A stretch of DNA of 64,000 bases, taken from assembly GCA_024239075.1 (NCBI GenBank), contig JANBVI010000008.1:176038-240037 (forward strand), given 5' to 3'. Source of the DNA: Fischerella sp. CENA71 (GTDB lineage Bacteria > Cyanobacteriota > Cyanobacteriia > Cyanobacteriales > Nostocaceae). Positions 1-7,553 of the stretch are shown here, one piece after another. Numbering within the stretch: position 1 is the stretch's first letter; the number at the start of each line of letters is the position of its first letter. The notes under the pieces are model-generated. The model made no database searches. It was not told the origin of the DNA and saw nothing but the letters and a program-made list of their open reading frames with translations. The position numbers and the translations under genes are program-made.

Positions 1-1256
1 ATCTGCTCTGCGTTGACAGTGTTAGCATCTACAATTCCACCAGCTATTTGGGAATTAGGTTGATAATAAATAGAAACTTTTCCAGAGGTTTGTGCTAATT
101 TTTTATTTAGTCGATTAATTGAAGAAAATAATCGATTAATTACTTTATCTTTATCTTCAAGTCTTGCTTGATATTGTGCTTCTAATGCTTTATGTGCGAA
201 TTCATAACCCTGCATGAAGTCGCCATGTATTTTTGCCTTGTCGGCATCAGGGGCAACTGACACTCTTACTACAAGAATACCTTCCCCTTTTTTCTCAATG
301 CTTTGGACATCTAGTTGAGCGCCTTGGTTTTCAACTTCTACTTTCTTGAAAGAGTATGCAAAAGCGTCCCAGTCTATGCCGTTGCGGAAAATTAGGTCTA
401 AAGTTTCTAATGATTTTTGAAATAATTTAGTAAACTCTCCTGGTGCAAAGTTTCCACTAATGGGACGGCGTTCTTGTTGGTCTTGGCGGAGGTAAATATA
501 ATCACAAATTACGTAAGTGAGATTTGTAGTGCTGTTGGTATGCCAGTCTTCTATACAGGCTCCTGTGAACGTTGCTCCAGTGAAATTAACTCCTAGTGCT
601 TCAGATTCAATAAGGTTAGCCCTACTAAGATTAGCGTCGCTCAGATTAGCCTGACTCAAATTAGCCTTATTGAGATTAGCGCCGCTAAGGTCAGCCTGAC
701 TCAAATTAGCCTTATTAAGATTAGCGCTGCTAAGGTTAGCCCTACTCAGATTAGCTTCGCTAAGATTAGCCTGTTGAAAGTCAGCCCCAAAAAAGCTTGC
801 AACAAGATCAGACCCTTTTAGATTAGCTTCTCTAAAATTGGCTTTAGCAAAAGTAGCCCCTCTAAGGCTAGCTTCACTAAGGTCAGCCTCACTGAGATTG
901 ACTCCTCTAGAATCAGAGTTTGTGAGGTCAGCTTTACTAAGACTTGCTGCAAAGAGGTTTGCCCCGAAAAGGTTTGCTCCTGCAAGGTTTGCTCCTGCAA
1001 GGTTTGCGCCGCTAAGGTTTGCTCCTGCAAGGTTTGCGCCGCTAAGGTTTGCTCCTGCAAGGTCGATATCTCTGAGATTAGCATCTCTGAGGTCAGTGTT
1101 TTTCAAGTTAGCATCACTGAAGTTTGCGCCTCTAAAGTTAGCCTCTCTGAGATCAGCACCACTAAGATTTACCTTGACGTTAAAACTTTTCTTCCACAAA
1201 TTCCAAAGTTTTATATTTAGTAGAAAAAGGATAACTTGATGTCCTACATTTGCCAT
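1..1256 (-). CDS. pentapeptide-repeat protein with cyanobacterial C-terminal conserved region (3' end cut by window edge)
   Basis: A reading frame is open from ATG at 1256 to the left edge (418 codons) with no stop, so the protein continues outside the window. Residues about 8-20 are hydrophobic and aromatic, a possible membrane anchor. Residues about 30-215 are pentapeptide repeats of the A(N/D)LSx type, which fold as a right-handed quadrilateral beta-helix. A conserved tail begins at GACIEDWHTN and is shared, with divergence, by the protein at 3647-5440 (GATIEDWGITN). It is followed by a charged helical stretch and, near the edge, by AGGIVDANTVNAEQI, which matches AGGLVNAQTVIAQQI in the CHAT protein next door. 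It is last in a leftward run of four genes. Function unknown; pentapeptide proteins are usually scaffolds. The reading frame is certain, the role is not. Confidence 0.85.
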   Translation of the reverse strand, partial: MANVGHQVILFLLNIKLWNLWKKSFNVKVNLSGADLREANFRGANFSDANLKNTDLRDANLRDIDLAGANLSGANLAGANLSGANLAGANLAGANLFGANLFAASLSKADLTNSDSRGVNLSEADLSEASLRGATFAKANFREANLKGSDLVASFFGADFQQANLSEANLSRANLSSANLNKANLSQADLSGANLNKANLSQANLSDANLSRANLIESEALGVNFTGATFTGACIEDWHTNSTTNLTYVICDYIYLRQDQQERRPISGNFAPGEFTKLFQKSLETLDLIFRNGIDWDAFAYSFKKVEVENQGAQLDVQSIEKKGEGILVVRVSVAPDADKAKIHGDFMQGYEFAHKALEAQYQARLEDKDKVINRLFSSINRLNKKLAQTSGKVSIYYQPNSQIAGGIVDANTVNAEQ

Positions 1257-1327
1257 CTAACGTAAGCCTTTTACCTTTTATTATTGAATGCAGCTTAACC
1301 TAGTTCTTGTTTCCTCAAAAACAAGGT

Positions 1328-2488
1328 TTACTCCGCCTCCTGCCAACCTTCTATAGAAGCCAACAGGATATTAATTAAAGGATTATCAATTAGCTCTTTC
1401 AACGCTTCCGTTCCACCTGCTTTCAATGCCCCAATAACTCGCGCTTTTAAAGTAGGATTTTTCTCAATTTCATCCACAGCCTTAGCCACAACCGTCATTT
1501 TTTCTGCACTGGTTGTAGTGGGGTAAGTTTGTTGCAAGTGTTGCAGGAGAGCTTCAATTTCTTTAGCTGCTTCTACAAGGTTTTGCCTTTGTTCAGGCGT
1601 GTAGTTGGTGATATTGCCGCCAATTTGCTGCGCGATAACAGTTTGAGCGTTTACAAGACCACCTGCAAATTGGGCATTGGAAAGGTCAAAATTAGAAGTT
1701 TTATTTTTCATACTTTGCCTATATTGATTACCTTGTATATAGTCACCTTCAATACGCTCGTTATAATTACCACTACCCATATTAATAATGCGAGCGCCAG
1801 CCATTTTTGCTTTTTTCTCCTTGAAATTAGGTATGAATAAAGTTTTAGAATTATTTCTAATTTTTATCTTTGGAATGAGAGACTCTGGTATACCATTGAG
1901 GTCAATATTATTGCGACCAAATTCAAAAGCATCTTGATAATTTCTTCCTGCACCAAGAGCGTCATAAAATGCTACAGAGAAATTAATAGCAGCTTTATCT
2001 GTGATAGCGCGTTCCATGCCAATAACACAGTGAATATGCTGATAAATTGCCTCTGCTTGAGCTTCAGAGTAGCAAGCATTAAGTAGTACGCATTCAATTG
2101 AGTCTTTACATAACTCAAATAGGGTTGCTAGTGAGTTTGTACTAACTAGTTGCATTTGACCGGAGTTATTTTCTAAAGCTATGCCACCTGATTGAGAATT
2201 TAAGCGGATAGCATTGCGCTGATGCTGCTCATAATTATTCTTTGAATCTACACCATTATTTTTTGTAGCGTGACCAGAAAAATGTACAATTTGTGGTTCA
2301 TTATCTAATAAAGCACGGCGCAAATCATCAATCCGAACTGCCCACCTGGTAATTAATTCAAATTCTTCTCTTGCTCTCGAACGTTCCAAAGCAGCTTGGA
2401 TTTCCCGCACTTCCTCATCTAAACGAAGTTTATTTGTATCTTTTGGATTAGCTGATAAAACTAAAATTTTTTTCATAAACATACACAA
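1328..2488 (-). CDS. CHAT-domain (caspase-like) protein with two short repeat motifs
   Basis: 386 residues. The N-terminal 220 residues fit the CHAT (caspase HetF associated with TPRs) peptidase fold: a KKILVLSANP start, HFSGH with candidate catalytic His73, and LLNACYSEAQAEAI with candidate catalytic Cys139. Two short motifs follow: INMGSGNYNERIEGDYIQG at about 234-253, shared with the two neighbouring proteins, and AGGLVNAQTVIAQQIGGNI at about 275-293, shared with the protein at 1-1256. The C-terminus (about 297-386) is helical. The sequence MAGARIINM at 229-237 resembles the N-terminus of the next gene (MANRHVINL), so this may be a fusion of a CHAT gene to a motif-bearing gene. Starts at 2488, 2482 and 2476 are all possible; none has a clear ribosome-binding site. 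It lies 14 bp after the upstream gene. Both catalytic residues are present, so it is probably an active protease of unknown substrate. Confidence 0.85.
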   Translation of the reverse strand: MCMFMKKILVLSANPKDTNKLRLDEEVREIQAALERSRAREEFELITRWAVRIDDLRRALLDNEPQIVHFSGHATKNNGVDSKNNYEQHQRNAIRLNSQSGGIALENNSGQMQLVSTNSLATLFELCKDSIECVLLNACYSEAQAEAIYQHIHCVIGMERAITDKAAINFSVAFYDALGAGRNYQDAFEFGRNNIDLNGIPESLIPKIKIRNNSKTLFIPNFKEKKAKMAGARIINMGSGNYNERIEGDYIQGNQYRQSMKNKTSNFDLSNAQFAGGLVNAQTVIAQQIGGNITNYTPEQRQNLVEAAKEIEALLQHLQQTYPTTTSAEKMTVVAKAVDEIEKNPTLKARVIGALKAGGTEALKELIDNPLINILLASIEGWQEAE

Positions 2489-2502
2489 TATTATGAAATT
2501 GC

Positions 2503-3654
2503 TCAGACTCTGCTAAAAATATAGCCACGTCCATCATTACCTGTGCCATAAAATTTATTGTCCTTGATGCTTTGTATGGCTATGACAAGCATATATGGTT
2601 GCCAACCACTAATTAAGCCTTGTACTTGTAGTATTTGAGTTTGAGGAATAAACGCCCATTGACCAGTAAATGGAATATTTGATCCTAATAATCCTGCTAG
2701 TTGTATACCTTGAAAAGTTCCATTGGGATAGAAGATAGCTTGCATCATACTTCCATCAGTTACTTGTAGGAGCCATTGACCAATGGGTTGAAACTGAATG
2801 GGGTCTGATATTTCCAACGGATACTTTTCTGAAACTTTGTGATTGTCATGAAGCAAAATATCGCATTGTCTTACCCATTCTGTACGACCGATCTGCTCAA
2901 ATATTGCCCGTGCATCGTGTAACAAATCAATGTGGGTATTATTGCCAGATGTCGCAAGTAAAAAGGTAGCTTGAGCCTGACGGAATTTATCAATATCACT
3001 TATAGGCTCATGCAAAAGATTTAAAACACGATAGAGAATTTTACGCATCTCATACGGCTCATCAGGTGTTAACTGACCCAGAGCTTGTGCCATATGTAGA
3101 AGCACTTCAGTATTTGATGGCTCAAGCTCATTTGCTTCCCGCAGCAGCTTCAAAGACTGCTTTAGTTTTGCCGTATGTGCTGCCCTATCAAAACCGACAA
3201 GTATATCATTCAAGTCAAGTTGAAAAGTATCTCCTATGGCTTGTGCTTTTGCTTTTTCTATCTTGGATTTGTGACGCTCAAGCTGATCAAAAAACAATTG
3301 CTCTGCTTCTGTTTTTAGCAAGACAGCTTTCTTGATAAGTACATCAACACGGGAAATTTTCAATTTATCTGCTCGAATCTCCTTGAGATGCTCTCCCTGT
3401 TGTTCTAAGCCTTTGACAACATTTAAAATTTCGTCAAGGTTGTTTTGTATAGTTTTGAGTTCCTGCTGACTTTCTGTCTCAGAAACTAGGCTTGGTTGTA
3501 CTTCTGTTGGAATTTTTGCAATTTGGCGCAATTGGTCAATGGCTTCTTGTGACGGGTTGACCAATTGAATAACAGATCCAATTTGTATATAATCGCCTTG
3601 AATGTACTCGTTATAATTGCCGCTATCCAGATTAATAACGTGCCTATTAGCCAT
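2503..3654 (-). CDS. motif-bearing coiled-coil/TPR-like protein with C-terminal beta domain
   Basis: 383 residues, no named family recognised. It opens with VINLDSGNYNEYIQGDYIQIG (residues 6-26), the motif also found inside the CHAT protein and at the C-terminus of the gene upstream. Residues about 60-160 are charged and helical, probably coiled coil. About 165-260 read as TPR-like helical pairs (LLREANELEPSNTEVLLHMA). The last ~95 residues are Gly/Trp/Phe-rich with alternating hydrophobics (QPIGQWLLQV, FTGQWAFIPQ), suggesting a small beta-barrel or sandwich that could sense a ligand. Its start overlaps the end of the upstream gene by 8 bp, so translation is probably coupled. N-terminal motif plus C-terminal sensor-like domain resembles the receptor side of a two-gene signalling pair; that is inference. 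Confidence 0.75.
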   Translation of the reverse strand: MANRHVINLDSGNYNEYIQGDYIQIGSVIQLVNPSQEAIDQLRQIAKIPTEVQPSLVSETESQQELKTIQNNLDEILNVVKGLEQQGEHLKEIRADKLKISRVDVLIKKAVLLKTEAEQLFFDQLERHKSKIEKAKAQAIGDTFQLDLNDILVGFDRAAHTAKLKQSLKLLREANELEPSNTEVLLHMAQALGQLTPDEPYEMRKILYRVLNLLHEPISDIDKFRQAQATFLLATSGNNTHIDLLHDARAIFEQIGRTEWVRQCDILLHDNHKVSEKYPLEISDPIQFQPIGQWLLQVTDGSMMQAIFYPNGTFQGIQLAGLLGSNIPFTGQWAFIPQTQILQVQGLISGWQPYMLVIAIQSIKDNKFYGTGNDGRGYIFSRV

Positions 3655-5440
3655 ATTCTGAATAATCTCCCTTTATATAATCACCTTGAATATCCTCGTT
3701 GTAATTTCCATCTCCCATATTTATGGTGCGATTTTCGCTGTAAAAACTAGGACGTTCTAACGCCGTCATGACCATATTTTCTAATCTGCGAATTTGATTC
3801 TCTTTTTCTGCTACTAATAATTTTATTTCTCGTGCTGTTAAGGCTTTTATCTCATTGTAAGTATCAAAATATTCAGCACTTAATTCAGACTTATCAGCAG
3901 TTTCTGCTGTCTTGGCTCTAAGTAAAAACTTATCCTGACCCCGTTTTTCCATTGCCACAATTTCTAGTTCTGCATCTGGATTGTTTTCAGCTAGTTGTTT
4001 AAAGGCGATCGCAATCGCTCTGGGATCAACACCTTGGTTGTGGTAGAGGTCGAGGGTATCAACAATTGGTTTGATAAAGTCGGCAAAGTCGCCGTCAGAA
4101 AATTTTTCTTCCCAATTGTCAGGCTTACGGTGGGGGTTAGGGTCTTCTTTAGTTGGGAGTCGCATAAAAACATACTCACACCTCACCCCATGCAACTTAG
4201 TATGATTTGTAATGCCCCAGTCTTCGATAGTTGCTCCTGTTAAAGTAGCTCCTGTTAGGTCTGTTGCATCTAGTTGGGTTTGTACCAGCTTTGACCGCGA
4301 TAAATCTGTATCTTGTAAATTAGCCTTATTGAGGTCTGTGCTGACAAAGCTAGCATCTTTCAGGTTGGCTCCACGCAAGTTGATACTGCATAGGTCAAGG
4401 CGATCAAAGTTTTGATCTTGTCCATCATTTGTAATTACCAATTGCTGTACCTTGGGATTTAGGAGATAACTTTCTCCTAGTCGGGCATAGTCTAGCTTTT
4501 GAGCTTGGAACCAGTAAGTACGGTTGAGTTTAGCACCTCTGAAATCTGTACTTTTGAGGATTGTTTGGCTAAAGTCTGCATTTGTCAAATTGCTCCTTTG
4601 AAAACTAGTTCCAAATGTTGTCGCAATGGCAACGGCAATATTGCGAATGAAAGCTTGCTTTTGACCTTTAAAGAAAGCGCACCGACCAACGTAAGTAGAA
4701 GACGCTGTTACTCCCACTGCCACTGCTACTGCTCCTGCCATTGTCACTGTGAGTGTCACTGTCGTCCCTGCTGAAGCTGCCGCTCCCGCTAGTATCATCG
4801 CACCTGTGGCAGTCACTGCTTTTACCACGACCGCTACTCTTAGCCATGCTAATGTCACTATCACGATTACTGTCGCTAGGACTGCTCCGATCATGGTTCC
4901 TAGCCCTGACAATGCTACTGCCACTGCCCCAAGTACAACTACCCCTGTCACCAAAAACCCTGTTCCCACTACTGCTACTGCTGCTGCCACTGTTACTGCC
5001 GCTTCCTCTACCACTACCGCTGTCAGTGCGCCCAGCACTGCCACTGCGATCGCTATTGTCCCTGCCATTAACAAAAATCTAAAGGCTGCTACTAAATTTT
5101 GATCAACAGCAACGATTAAAAAAACTGCTAGTACTACTAAACTGACTACACCAGCAAACAGATAATTTAAATCGCCACTAATTAGGCAAAGTCCGATGGC
5201 AGCTCCACTAACTGCTGAAATAAAACCTGAAACTGCCTCGAGCAGTAATGAAAATATGACTAAGCTAATTGTCCAACGGTTCTGTAGCCCAGCCTTAGCC
5301 CCTGTAAACTTTGCCCCTCTTAAGTTAGCGTTACTAAAATCTGCACCTCGGATATCTGCACCACTAAAATTTGCCCCTTCAAGATTTTGACCTTTAAAGG
5401 AGCGGCCACGAAGATTCTGTCTAGAGAAGTCCAGGGGCAT
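3647..5440 (-). CDS. membrane pentapeptide-repeat protein with C-terminal shared motif
   Basis: 597 residues. Residues 1-50 are pentapeptide repeats (ANFSGADIRGADFSNANLRG). About 55-265 is a long, strongly hydrophobic region almost entirely of A, V, T, G, L and I, enough for six or more membrane segments. A second pentapeptide array covers about 283-320 and 350-405. The conserved cyanobacterial tail starts at GATIEDWGITN, then come a charged helical region (REIKLLVAEKENQIRRLE) and the shared motif INMGDGNYNEDIQGDYIKG, which with a few further residues forms the extreme C-terminus. First of the four-gene run and translationally overlapping the next gene. The arrangement suggests a membrane scaffold or pore-forming effector recruited through its tail; no function is established. 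Confidence 0.8.
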   Translation of the reverse strand: MPLDFSRQNLRGRSFKGQNLEGANFSGADIRGADFSNANLRGAKFTGAKAGLQNRWTISLVIFSLLLEAVSGFISAVSGAAIGLCLISGDLNYLFAGVVSLVVLAVFLIVAVDQNLVAAFRFLLMAGTIAIAVAVLGALTAVVVEEAAVTVAAAVAVVGTGFLVTGVVVLGAVAVALSGLGTMIGAVLATVIVIVTLAWLRVAVVVKAVTATGAMILAGAAASAGTTVTLTVTMAGAVAVAVGVTASSTYVGRCAFFKGQKQAFIRNIAVAIATTFGTSFQRSNLTNADFSQTILKSTDFRGAKLNRTYWFQAQKLDYARLGESYLLNPKVQQLVITNDGQDQNFDRLDLCSINLRGANLKDASFVSTDLNKANLQDTDLSRSKLVQTQLDATDLTGATLTGATIEDWGITNHTKLHGVRCEYVFMRLPTKEDPNPHRKPDNWEEKFSDGDFADFIKPIVDTLDLYHNQGVDPRAIAIAFKQLAENNPDAELEIVAMEKRGQDKFLLRAKTAETADKSELSAEYFDTYNEIKALTAREIKLLVAEKENQIRRLENMVMTALERPSFYSENRTINMGDGNYNEDIQGDYIKGDYSEYG

Positions 5441-5535
5441 AACTTAAAGCTGAAGATAGGCTTAATCTTCTTATACAGGAACAGGGCGAAAGTTTCCCGA
5501 ATTGTCACACCTCAAATCTCACACTCACAGGCTTC

Positions 5536-5591
5536 AGGTGCGATCGCTCTGGCTACTGGCTAAGTTAAATGAGTGAGTAGCGATCGCACCT
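5536..5591. repeat. 13-bp inverted repeat built on two HIP1 octamers
   Basis: AGGTGCGATCGCT at 5536-5548 and its exact reverse complement at 5579-5591 flank 30 bp. Each arm contains a GCGATCGC HIP1 octamer. It lies upstream of the four-gene run and beside a terminator. It may be a dispersed HIP1-based palindrome or an extra hairpin. Confidence 0.6.
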
Positions 5592-5597
5592 AACTTA

Positions 5598-5634
5598 TTA
5601 AAAAGGCGACCAACTCGTGCGATCGCCTTTTTAA
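5598..5634 (-). terminator. intrinsic terminator after the micropeptide pair
   Basis: A perfect 12-bp stem, TTAAAAAGGCGA at 5598-5609 and TCGCCTTTTTAA at 5623-5634, with a 13-nt loop. On the minus strand it ends in a T-run. It begins 2 bp after the stop codon of the small gene at 5636-5755, which supports a genuine short leftward transcript. It could also stop rightward transcription. Confidence 0.7.
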
Positions 5635-5635
5635 C

Positions 5636-5755
5636 CTATTTCTTTTGAGCAGGAGGTTGTAACAGAGAAGCAAACTTATCCTTCAAGTCTTCGCTTATCT
5701 TGGGGGCTTGAATTGGCTGAAGCAAATTTTCAGAAAAGAGAGTATTTTTATTCAT
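5636..5755 (-). CDS. 39-residue micropeptide, unknown function
   Basis: ATG at 5755, TAG at 5636-5638, 39 residues, beginning MNKNTLFSENLLQPIQAPK and ending ASLLQPPAQKK. It has no membrane segment, is Lys-rich, and contains two LLQP motifs. Its ATG overlaps the last codons of the small reading frame upstream (5748-5873), and a strong terminator lies directly after its stop. Composition and context look like a real small gene rather than noise. No family is recognised; a leader-type peptide or a small regulator are both possible. Confidence 0.5.
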   Translation of the reverse strand: MNKNTLFSENLLQPIQAPKISEDLKDKFASLLQPPAQKK

Positions 5756-5873
5756 GACTTTTTTTCTCTTGGACAAGTTTTCTTTCCTGCTCACTGCACC
5801 AAGCAGCAATTAATTCTTTAGCAACACTACTCATATCCGTTTCTGCCTGGACACATAGGCTGATATCTTGCAC
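5748..5873 (-). CDS. 28-41-residue micropeptide upstream of and overlapping the next small gene
   Basis: The frame is open from GTG at 5873 (41 residues) or ATG at 5834 (28 residues, MSSVAKELIAAWCSEQERK...) to TAA at 5748-5750. It overlaps the start of the 39-residue gene by 8 bp, a layout typical of translational coupling. The predicted peptide is helical and charged with one Cys. The GTG start falls in the left arm of a 13-bp inverted repeat whose other arm is at 6153-6165. Family unknown. It may instead be the broken 3' end of a larger lost gene. Confidence 0.4.
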   Translation of the reverse strand: MQDISLCVQAETDMSSVAKELIAAWCSEQERKLVQEKKSHE

Positions 5874-6165
5874 CTAGCTGTATAAACACTTAATACGTAG
5901 AATAACAGTATCAAGTATTGCATATTTATTAAGTGGCTACATACTGAGCATAAAGTCATTGATAATACTTAGTGATGCTTTAAATACTTGAGTATTTCAG
6001 TGAATGATATTATGGATAATGATAATCATGAAGAGGGGCAAAGGTGAGCCCTTGAGTTCATCTTCCCTAAAATTCTTGTGTCTTCTTTTTTACTTCATCT
6101 TGCACATATGATTCCTCTTGCACGTAGTTGTGGTTTTGACATCTCTATTTCCAGGTGCAAGATAT
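5863..6165. repeat. 303-bp segment bounded by 13-bp inverted repeats; otherwise no gene
   Basis: ATATCTTGCACCT at 5863-5875 and AGGTGCAAGATAT at 6153-6165 are exact inverted copies. Between them the DNA is AT-rich and holds a Fur-box-like site (6015-6033) and a 27-codon frame starting at 6029 that looks like the start of a secretion signal and stops at once. It could be a small non-autonomous element or the scar of a deleted gene. Confidence 0.35.
6015..6033. promoter_or_regulatory. Fur-box-like operator
   Basis: GATAATGATAATCATGAAG matches the classical 19-bp Fur consensus GATAATGATAATCATTATC at 16 of 19 positions, including the first 15 without a break. It lies about 140 bp upstream of the leftward micropeptide pair and directly upstream of a short rightward signal-peptide-like frame (MKRGKGEPL..., 27 residues, from 6029). 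Which transcript it controls is unclear. Confidence 0.5.
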
Positions 6166-6192
6166 AAGTTAACAAAGACTATCAAATTCAAG

Positions 6193-6221
6193 AGGCGGTT
6201 TGCGCCAATCACAAACCGCCT
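6193..6221 (-). terminator. probable terminator of the ChaB-like gene
   Basis: AGGCGGTTTG at 6193-6202 pairs with CAAACCGCCT at 6212-6221, a 10-bp stem with a 9-nt loop, 28 bp past the stop codon at 6250. The T-run after it is weak on the minus strand, so it could also be a simple hairpin. Confidence 0.5.
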
Positions 6222-6249
6222 TTGAGTTAATATCTAAATTAGTCCAAAA

Positions 6250-6561
6250 TTAATTACCACCAGAAGTGACAGCTTTATGATGTTGGGCAGTAACTTCTCC
6301 TTTCGAGTGCCATTTACCGTCAGCGCCTTTTTCATATTGATTTTTCACGCTGTTCCAGGCAACTTGACGCGCGCCCTCTTCACTTATACCATCGCTTTGA
6401 GCAGCTTTGAAAGCAGCAGCAAAAATTTGTTGAGCTTCTTGAGGTAATTCTGCTTTAATTTCTTCAGTTAAAACCCCAGCATTATTATTTTTGCTTTCTG
6501 CTGAAGTTTGCTCTTGATTATTATTTTTATTTTCTGATTGCTCGACGTTGATATCAGTCAT
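6250..6561 (-). CDS. ChaB-family protein
   Basis: 103 residues. The N-terminal third is low-complexity (Asn, Gln, Glu). Residues about 38-85 carry the ChaB signature: LPQEAQQIFAAAF, then ARQVAWNSVKNQYEKGADGKW. ChaB is named as a cation-transport regulator in enterobacteria, but its biochemical role is poorly known; cyanobacterial members often sit among stress genes. A second ChaB-type domain ends the protein at 61812-62579 in this window. A hairpin follows the stop. The family assignment is good, the function is not. Confidence 0.8.
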   Translation of the reverse strand: MTDINVEQSENKNNNQEQTSAESKNNNAGVLTEEIKAELPQEAQQIFAAAFKAAQSDGISEEGARQVAWNSVKNQYEKGADGKWHSKGEVTAQHHKAVTSGGN

Positions 6562-6741
6562 CAGTCCACTCCGATATTATCTTAATCTCAAATTAGTCTT
6601 GACTTCATCGTAAAAACTCAAAGACTCATTCTCCTCTTTCTGCAAGCATAGATATGGATTAACCCCCAGTAGTAATTGCAGAAATTTAGTTTTCTTGTCA
6701 TTCAGTTTTGGGGATGATTTCAAAGTTTAATTCAGTCAATA

Positions 6742-6843
6742 TCAAGAGCCATGAGCATCAATATAAGGTTGCAGAACTAATGCGATCGCTCCTACAACTA
6801 CGAACGCTAACGTTACCCAAAGTAGCATCATGTTTAGTCTCAT
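6742..6843 (-). CDS. 33-residue single-span membrane peptide
   Basis: ATG at 6843, TGA at 6742-6744. The peptide is MRLNMMLLWVTLAF followed by a Val/Ala/Leu-rich stretch and a short polar tail ending DAHGS, which gives one membrane helix of about 22 residues. A Shine-Dalgarno GGAG lies 10 nt upstream (GGAGATAACAAATTATG). It sits alone between the ChaB-like gene and the universal stress gene on the same strand. Function unknown; small cyanobacterial membrane peptides are often accessory subunits or stress-induced. Confidence 0.55.
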   Translation of the reverse strand: MRLNMMLLWVTLAFVVVGAIALVLQPYIDAHGS

Positions 6844-7034
6844 AATTTGTTATCTCCAAAGCATCTAGAAATTTTGAACAGCGAAAATTTACAATAATTC
6901 AGATGCTATGAAGCTAAAAGAATGTTTTTCTTCTTTCTAAAGAAGGGTCTATTTATAAAGAAATAATTTCAAAAATATCCGAATAAATCATACCTTTGGT
7001 AGAAGTTAAAGTGTACCCAGTTCATAAAGCTTAC

Positions 7035-7553
7035 TTAAGTTTTTGCAGTTAGCTCATTTGGTTCAATTGCATGAATTAATCCTTGTACTGTCAAAACAGA
7101 GCAAGAAGCATGATGCAAAACATAATTGCTAACACTACCAAGGAAAAATTCACTCAGTCCTCGACGACCTCGACGACCAATTATAATTAAGTTAGCTTCC
7201 CAATTTCGGGCTACTTCACAAATTACTCTACCTGGTTCACCAAAATTTTGCGTATATTCAGTTGTGACACCTTTAGCGATCGCCTGATTATAAAAAATTT
7301 TTAAAAATTCTATACCTTCTTGCTTAAGTGTTTCCCACTGATCCATGTAGTAATTTACAGCTTCCGAATGAAAACTTGGATAAAGACTATCTGTTTGTAA
7401 AGCTATAGCACTTGGGTAACGTTCATCGAAAGGATCGAGAACGTGAAGCAACATCAAACGAGCATTTAGTTTTTGTGCTAAAGCAAGAGCTTCATCAAAA
7501 ACGTATTGTCCAATTTCAGAATTGTCTATACCAACCAAGATTTTATTCAACAT
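7035..7553 (-). CDS. universal stress protein (UspA family)
   Basis: 172 residues. The N-terminus KILVGIDNSE and the C-terminal GRRGRRGLSEFFLGSVSNYV fit the ATP-binding Usp class: G-2x-G-9x-G-S is complete. Family members bind ATP and form dimers under stress; the specific role varies. An insertion-like central region (about residues 50-95) is usual for cyanobacterial single-domain Usps. It stands alone on the minus strand. Confident family call. Confidence 0.9.
   Translation of the reverse strand: MLNKILVGIDNSEIGQYVFDEALALAQKLNARLMLLHVLDPFDERYPSAIALQTDSLYPSFHSEAVNYYMDQWETLKQEGIEFLKIFYNQAIAKGVTTEYTQNFGEPGRVICEVARNWEANLIIIGRRGRRGLSEFFLGSVSNYVLHHASCSVLTVQGLIHAIEPNELTAKT

Noticed and set aside
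818-1239. Repetitive frames on both strands (LQEQTLAAQ and APARFAPLR types)
   Set aside because: They are out-of-frame readings of the 15-bp pentapeptide repeats of the gene at 1-1256, whose own frame runs through the region.
4749-5102. Thr/Ala/Pro-rich plus-strand frames opposite the membrane region of the 3647-5440 gene
   Set aside because: Low-complexity antisense shadow of the A/V/T-rich coding block; no start signal or family features.
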